The position numbers were made by a program, and so were the translations under genes. The notes under the pieces are model-generated. The model ran no database searches and was not told where the DNA came from. It worked only from the letters and a program-made list of their open reading frames with translations. A stretch of 64,000 nt of DNA from Bolinopsis microptera (taxonomy: Eukaryota > Ctenophora > Tentaculata > Lobata > Bolinopsidae). This document shows, piece after piece, positions 58,916 to 64,000 of this stretch. The stretch is from assembly GCF_026151205.1 (NCBI RefSeq), contig NC_087083.1, forward strand, positions 9,545,460 through 9,609,459, given 5' to 3'. Numbering within the stretch: the first letter of the stretch is position 1; each line of letters opens with the position of its first letter.

Positions 58916-59200
58916 TTATTTACAAATTTTGTGCGATGAGTCCGGCTCGCAATCTCGCATAAATCTTGAGCTGGGGGACTCAGGAAATTGAACACCGGTT
59001 TTTTTGCGACAAGCGGAGTGAAACATCCCATCACAGACATTACAGATAATCGATTCATTCACAGTGTCATTACTCCCACACTGTTTACACGAGCCGTCTT
59101 CAAATACAGGAAGTATAACAGAGTTCTTCTTTGGCTTTAGAGTCTTCTTGAGCTTCTTACTGGCCAGGGCCTCGTGCCCCTTTTGGCCCGCCATTGACAT
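58916..59200 (-). CDS. PHD-like zinc-binding segment, 94 aa
   Basis: An open frame starting MSMAGQKGHEALASKKLKK, with a basic stretch followed by CKQCGSNDTVNESIICNVCD and GMFHSACR. This matches the first two-thirds of a PHD finger (CxxC, CxxC, FHxxC); the last CxxC is missing before the stop. LINE ORF1 proteins of the CR1 group often begin with such a finger, and the neighbouring LINE ORF1 begins with an isolated VCEDC half-finger. The two may be halves of one ORF1 split by inserted DNA. A host exon is the alternative. Confidence 0.5.
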   Translation of the reverse strand: MSMAGQKGHEALASKKLKKTLKPKKNSVILPVFEDGSCKQCGSNDTVNESIICNVCDGMFHSACRKKTGVQFPESPSSRFMRDCEPDSSHKICK

Positions 59201-59475
59201 TGCTTCCTGAAACTCAAATTATTTGTTATATAGTAGTGTTGAAAGTATTAAAATGTTGTTAATTGAAGTTAATTGAAGAGTACAGATATAGATAATTCAT
59301 AAATATACAAGTGAGATTTGTTGAACAGTCGAAAAGAAATGATAAATTCGCTCCATCCCAATAATGTCCAGTTTGGTTCTCTATGATCATATCCGAAATT
59401 TGTTATATAGTTGTTTTGAAGTATCAAAACTTAATGAGCAAGAAATCTATTAGTCATACTCTATTTTTCTAGGTC

Positions 59476-62400
59476 ATGAAATGCTGTTACCTGGTTGGGT
59501 TTCTTTTCCTCTTTGACATCGTCAAAAGTCAAGATGTATCCAAACCCTATGAAGGTGATAGGGTAGTTAAAGGCATTTACAAGTATTTGAAGGAAGGACC
59601 AAACACACTCTGCAAATCTAAGCTGAAACAGATTGTTGGTGACGCAAAAACAAGTGTTCCATGTAATAAACTTCATTGATACTTAAACTAGATATAATGC
59701 ATTACTGTCTTGACCATGAATCGTTATATTAATCACTTAATTTTAACAAAAATTGTTAAAAAATGTTATGTTTTAAGAGTGCAATGAGTGCAGCAGATCT
59801 GGTTACGTGCTTATCTGGACTAAATTGTCAACCTGATTGCATGATTTTGGTCACATGGTGATTGCAGCTTGCTCCAACCCCGACAGAATGGAGATAAAAC
59901 TGTGCTCCACCCATGACCAGTGACCACACCTTCAAAGAAGGCTGCTGCTGGATATTTCCTAACAGCCATAGGACTTCTCTAAAGTCTAGAAGTGTCTTGG
60001 AGAATGGGAACATATAACTTGACATCCAGTGAGCTGAATAGGGACAAGTTTTCGTGATAATTATCTCCACCCCGTCATCCTCCTTGCATCTGGTCTTGAG
60101 AAAAGAGTATATCCTCTCAAAGGATGTTGACATTGTTGAAGCTGTTGCACAAAGAGTAGCTCTGGAGTTGCTGGGTGGCGTCTCATTGTTTAGGTTCAGC
60201 GGTGGTTGCAACAGATCTAGAAAAAGCACCACTGCTTCACCAGAAGGCTTCCCTCCACTGATAGGTCTGCCACACCACATCACCTTCCTCATTCCTGTCC
60301 ACGTCCTCTATCAGCTGCCGTAGTGCCTTTCACTTGGAACAAAATGCCTTCTACACAGTATGTGATCAGCACTATGATCTGGTCATGTGTTAATTTTGAG
60401 ATCATATCTTTCTTCAGAGGTCACATTCCCAGTATTGTGAAATATCAGCGGGAAAAATTATGATATTAGGAACTATTATGGCCTCGATGATAATATAATT
60501 CCTCTAAATGGCACCGGACCATTCCCTTACCCGCAGTGGTATCTGACGCTCTACCGGTGGCGGTATCTGCTTGTACTGCTGACTATTGTTCCCTTGTCAA
60601 AGTTAGACATATTATAGCCCTATCAATATAATGATAGCCCCCAAATAATAAACTTTCCATTTTCAGTTTTTGATGCTATTGGAAAGCCTGCAAGTGGAAT
60701 TCTTCTTGGCAATCTAAATTGGTGGGGTAGCTATGATCTGTGTATGCAGTTAAAAACAGTTGGGCTGCTACCTTGTAAAACGTCTGGGCTTGTTCCTTTG
60801 TCTGTATGTTAAATTTTTATAACCCAGAGCTAAGTCGCCAAATTCTATTTGGTGGAGGAGTTGGTGGTTTATTTGATGCATATTACAGTAAGACCCCGAT
60901 TTTCACACCCTGATTTACTGCAAGTCGTGATTTACTGTGTCCATTTATTTCCCCCTGGACCCAGATTTACAATGGCTGTTACATATCCCCAATCTCTGCA
61001 GTAAATCGGGGTTGTACATATTGAAAATATTCATTAAATTTGATTCAAACAAATTTATGGATGCTCTCTAAAATGTTTCCTTTCAGAATACTACTTCAGC
61101 AATGTTAATATGGACCTCCTGCCTTCCATCAGATTGCAGAAACGATTTCATTGATGTATTTATTAACATTCTGGACGAATCCATTACACCTCTTGTCGAT
61201 AAATATGTTCCAATTGGAAAATATCCAATTGTGCATAAAATCACTGGGATACTAGGTTTTCAGCTTGCTTTTCTTTTTCACTGACTTAAAATTATCTTGA
61301 TAAATTCAATTAAATTTTGTTGCAATAACCATTTACATATCATAATCGGGATGATTAAAAGCACGTAAAATTTCTGAATCGTGGTTATAGGTTTAATGAT
61401 CAAAATACTTTTAGGGTGGAAGCCTGTAGAACGCGACACATTGATCGAATATGATCTTGAAACTATCCCACTTCGAATCAAAACAAACAGCACACGGTTA
61501 TCAAATGATACGCTCATGGTAAACTTCTACGACGAGCTGGAAGACTTATCTGGATATTTTGCTGTCAGTTTCAAAACTACTCTTAAATATAAGATCGGAA
61601 ATTGCGGGGACTATAAACTGTTTCCTGTGTCGCCTCCCGTTGCTAAAGACCGGGTTTGGAACATCACCAAAACAGAGAAACCTGGACTGAAAGTAGTGTG
61701 TAATGATGTAACAGTTCTGGATGTTGCGCTCTCGGACGGTGTCTGCACTGAATACACTGGTAATTGGAGCACTTTGTGGACTAAGAAAGTGACACAAATA
61801 GAGTTCCCAACCGCAGACACAGCCTCTGATAAATATTACGTAAAGCCTGGTAAGTAATACCACAATAAGAAATTTAACATTATCACAGTCTGCAAACTTG
61901 CATCAAAGAGTGCATCATCGATAATTTGCATCAATATCGCTTTAAAAGCTTATAAAGACCAGGATTCATTTTCGTTCTCTATTCATCACCCTCGCACATC
62001 ACACTCACGCTCGTTTTCACTCTGCAGAGTATACATTAAAGACGACTTGTCAAGATCCCATATCATATGACGCTGGAGCCTATATTGGAACGTAAGCGAA
62101 ACTTTATGATTTTTACTTTGTAAATAAGTTTTAAGTTTACTAAAATAAACGATCATCATCACGATGGTTCCATGTTTCATTTTCTTTCAAATCATTTTGT
62201 CTCCTTGTGAAAGCAATTTCTAATATTTGAACAAAAGAACTGATAAGTCACCATATTATCATAAAACCCATACTTCATAAAATTCTAGGTTCTTATGTAC
62301 ATGTTCATTGTTCATGAGTCGCTTTAAATTGCTTGAACTGAATCTTTGAAGTTTGAGTTCTTTTTGGCTATAAAGCGATGTATAAATTTTGTTATTATTA

Positions 62401-63903
62401 TTATATCGGGTCTCAATAAGAGGTCTCGACTGCCTATGCATCAAACATTGGCAATCGGTAATTTTCCTATGGCCCGGAGTCAGCTGACCCTAGGGACCAG
62501 AGGATAAAGACGTAGAGACTGTGTGTATCTACAAAAGTGGTTGTTTTTACAAGAGACAGGGCTTGCAATGCAAGGGAAGAAAAATGGGAGAAACAATCAT
62601 AAAGTGTATATTATATGAATTAGCAAATAGAAATTCAAACAATCCTACGCTACAATCAAAGTTTATTACACAATTATAATATGTTGTATAGACAAGAAAC
62701 AGGGCTTGCAGGGCAAGAAATGGGACACCCAAGAGCTGGCAACAGAGTGTATAATACAGTAATTCAGCAAACACCTATAATTACTAATACCGAAATCTGA
62801 ACCACAATTTACCACAATAAATACAATATAAAAAATACTATAAACACAATGTTTATACAAGAATCAGGGCTTGCAGAGCAAGGGAAGAAAAACAAGAGAA
62901 ACAACTGCAACAATTGTATATCACAAAGTCCAGAAGATAATCATTACACAAATCTGACACAATTTTCAATACAGTATACTTAATAAATACACAAAGTTCC
63001 CGATATGTACAATGATATGAGTTTAAAGAACTTGTATAAACAAGAGACAGGGCTTGCGGAGCAAGGGGAGAGATACAGGAGGACCAGGCAAAAAGTGTAT
63101 AATACAGTAAAAAATAGACTAAAACTAAAAGAAAACCTACAGTGTTTTAAACACTCAACTAAATATCCAAGACCATCCTGAGAATTCTGGCTGATCCGAG
63201 CAGAGCTGTCTTCTGAAGATTAGAGATGCTCAGATTGCAGTGGACTGCGTCGAGGTGCTTACGAAAGTTTGTGGTGACAGTTCCTAAAGCGCCTACCACC
63301 ACTGGGACAATTGTAACCTTTCGTAAATTCCAGTTCTTCTTAATTTCTCTTTTTAGGTCCTGGTAAGCCAGTATCTTGTCTTGCTCTCTATTATTATTAT
63401 TATATTTCAGGGTATTTTGTATATTCTTCATCACTCTCACCACACTGGGATCAGTACGTGGACCACTTAAAAAGTACATCAGCTGGTTTGTTAAGGAAGT
63501 ACAGTGCGGAGAGGCTGGAGATAACGAACCAGAAGTTGCTTATAATAAGAAAAGAAGTGTAGTGGTCAAAGAGAATACTGAAGGTAAAGTCAAGCTATCA
63601 TTTGCTCCTGCAGCTTGTTCGTCCAGTCATTTACGGACATTTTTGGATCGGTACCTGCAAATTTTCAGATACTCACAAAACTTTGCACAGAAACTTTCCA
63701 AGACATGAATAAATACGTATAATTCAGGATGTTCTAATTATGTAAAAATGGGAAATTTCGCAAGAACAGAATAGAATTTCATTGGATCGATTTTTTAGAG
63801 ATAAACATAGTGATCGGAAACAAGACAGCTGACGATGCTAACATTTTGTTGGATGTTCAGGCATCTTGCCAAAAAGAAGCAGATGAAGACGACACTAGAG
63901 CAG
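59476..63903 (+). CDS. NRF-6-like secreted/membrane protein, seven exons, 5' part (431 codons in window)
   Basis: Model: 59476-59662, 60667-60803, 61087-61255, 61391-61849, 62028-62091, 63411-63583, 63799-63903, continuing beyond the window. Phases are 1,0,1,1,2,1, all matching, with GT-AG borders. Exon 1 gives a signal peptide (MKCCYLVGFLFLFDIVKSQD). The NRF ('nose resistant to fluoxetine') domain shows FFDAIGKPASGILLGN, WWGSYDLC, and WTSCLPSDC. A 153-residue insert (exon 4) follows, with VWNITKTEKPGLKVVCNDV and DTASDKYY. The NRF-typical end comes next: CQDPISYDAGAYIG leading into the membrane helix VFCIFFITLTTLG. Exons 6-7 code an acidic linker. NRF proteins usually continue into a multi-pass acyltransferase-3 domain with roles in lipid or yolk transport; that part would lie outside this window. 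A TTTTTCTAG acceptor-like site sits three bases before the ATG. Confidence 0.78.
59828..60292 (-). CDS. Unrecognised 154-codon open frame inside intron 1 of the NRF-like gene
   Basis: It starts MRKVMWCGRPISGGKPSGEA and includes VVLFLDLLQPPLNLNNE and the ITKTCPYSAHWMSSYMFPFS region. The sequence is less AT-rich than its surroundings and codon use looks protein-like, so it may be a transposon or retrocopy fragment. No family recognised, no splice context, and the opposite strand is also partly open. Confidence 0.3.
   Translation of the reverse strand: MRKVMWCGRPISGGKPSGEAVVLFLDLLQPPLNLNNETPPSNSRATLCATASTMSTSFERIYSFLKTRCKEDDGVEIIITKTCPYSAHWMSSYMFPFSKTLLDFREVLWLLGNIQQQPSLKVWSLVMGGAQFYLHSVGVGASCNHHVTKIMQSG
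60886..61018. mobile_element. ~133-bp pogo/Tigger-like MITE in an intron
   Basis: Ends CAGTAAGACCCCGATTT and, inverted, TGTACAACCCCGATTTACTG, flanked by TA on both sides. An internal GATTTACTG repeat is present. It sits in intron 2 of the NRF-like gene. Confidence 0.65.
62295..62405 (+). mobile_element. LINE/SINE 3'-end fragment
   Basis: TTTGGCTATAAAGCGATGTA and the TAAATTTTGTTATTATTATT tail match, with substitutions, the 3' end of the LINE at 53355 (GCTATAAGGCGGTTTATAAA and its ATT tail). Only the last ~110 bp are present. Located in intron 5 of the NRF-like gene. Confidence 0.7.
62545..63160. repeat. Four-copy ~165-bp repeat with a conserved hairpin
   Basis: Copies contain (A/G)A(A/G)ACAGGGCTTGC...GCAAG hairpins at 62562-62574, 62705-62717, 62870-62882 and 63053-63065, each followed by purine-rich sequence and GTGTATA(A/T)-type phrases. 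The CTTGC/GCAAG stem is invariant; the three-base loop is AAT, AGG, AGA and GGA. It may be the 3' UTR of the retroelement fragment at 63159. Confidence 0.75.
63159..63410 (-). pseudogene. C-terminal fragment of a retroelement polyprotein
   Basis: The minus-strand frame encodes DLKREIKKNWNLRKVTIVPV, then VVGALGTVTTNFRKHLD and LQKTALLGSARILRMVL before its stop. This pattern (REIxxxWxxxxVxxxPVVVGALG ... LQKxALLGxAxILRxxL) is the familiar C-terminus of LINE-type RT proteins common in invertebrates. Only the last ~75 residues remain; the frame's upstream part overlaps exon 6 of the NRF-like gene on the other strand and is not retroelement. Confidence 0.65.
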
Positions 63904-64000
63904 GTTCGTGTTTATTCACTGTTCATTTCGATTTAAATCGCGTTCTTGAAATAGTTTCTTGTGACTGCTTTACTAGCTTATTTTATCTGTTAATTATTAA
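63904..64000 (+). other. Start of intron 7 of the NRF-like gene
   Basis: Begins with GTTCGT at 63904. No further exon before the window ends. Confidence 0.5.

Overview
This window is nuclear DNA from an invertebrate animal. It is AT-rich and gene-sparse, with GT-AG introns, several retroelement and MITE families, and an unusually heavy load of micro- and minisatellites. The gene set (SLC4A11-type transporter, ABHD12-type lipase, NRF-6-type membrane protein) is metazoan. A cnidarian or other early-branching invertebrate fits, but the sequence does not settle the species. Gene models below were built by hand from reading frame, splice signals and intron phase; none has transcript support.

Layout. 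1-556: 28-bp tandem array. 656-2062: 5'-truncated Penelope-like retroelement with RT and GIY-YIG regions. 2475-7277: segment bounded by ~385-bp inverted repeats and a 5-bp TTTAT duplication. It holds two small intron-containing genes on the minus strand, a 123-aa ankyrin protein and a 158-aa protein of unknown function. 7.3-20.2 kb: AT-rich DNA with satellites, a perfect 147-bp-arm inverted repeat and a CACGTG cluster. 20.2-20.7 kb: candidate two-exon membrane protein. 20.8-35.3 kb: minisatellites, a 508-bp MITE, two inverted copies of a ~1-kb repeat (one carrying a truncated LINE and another MITE), and a hairpin-rich element. 35.86-37.78 kb: complete four-exon ABHD12-like gene on the minus strand, with a 1.3-kb 24-bp minisatellite starting right at its 5' end. 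39-47 kb: AT-rich DNA with more satellites. 47.22-50.83 kb: SLC4A11-like gene on the plus strand with two alternative first exons and one giant coding exon. 51.3-53.3 kb: CTGCTAA-type repeats. 53.36-57.9 kb: near full-length CR1/L2-type LINE on the minus strand with a frameshifted ORF1. 58.1 kb: tRNA-like SINE head. 59.48 kb to the window end: 5' part of an NRF-6-like gene with an apparently shuffled 153-residue exon.

The host genes do not form one pathway. SLC4A11-like protein is a plasma-membrane ion transporter, ABHD12-like protein a membrane-anchored lipase, and the NRF-like protein a secreted or membrane protein that probably continues into an acyltransferase-3 domain. The strongest candidates for something new are the gene-carrying inverted-repeat segment at 2475-7277, the inserted domain in the NRF-like gene, the CCAAT-bearing higher-order minisatellite at the ABHD12-like 5' end, and the dual first exons of the otherwise intronless SLC4A11-like gene.
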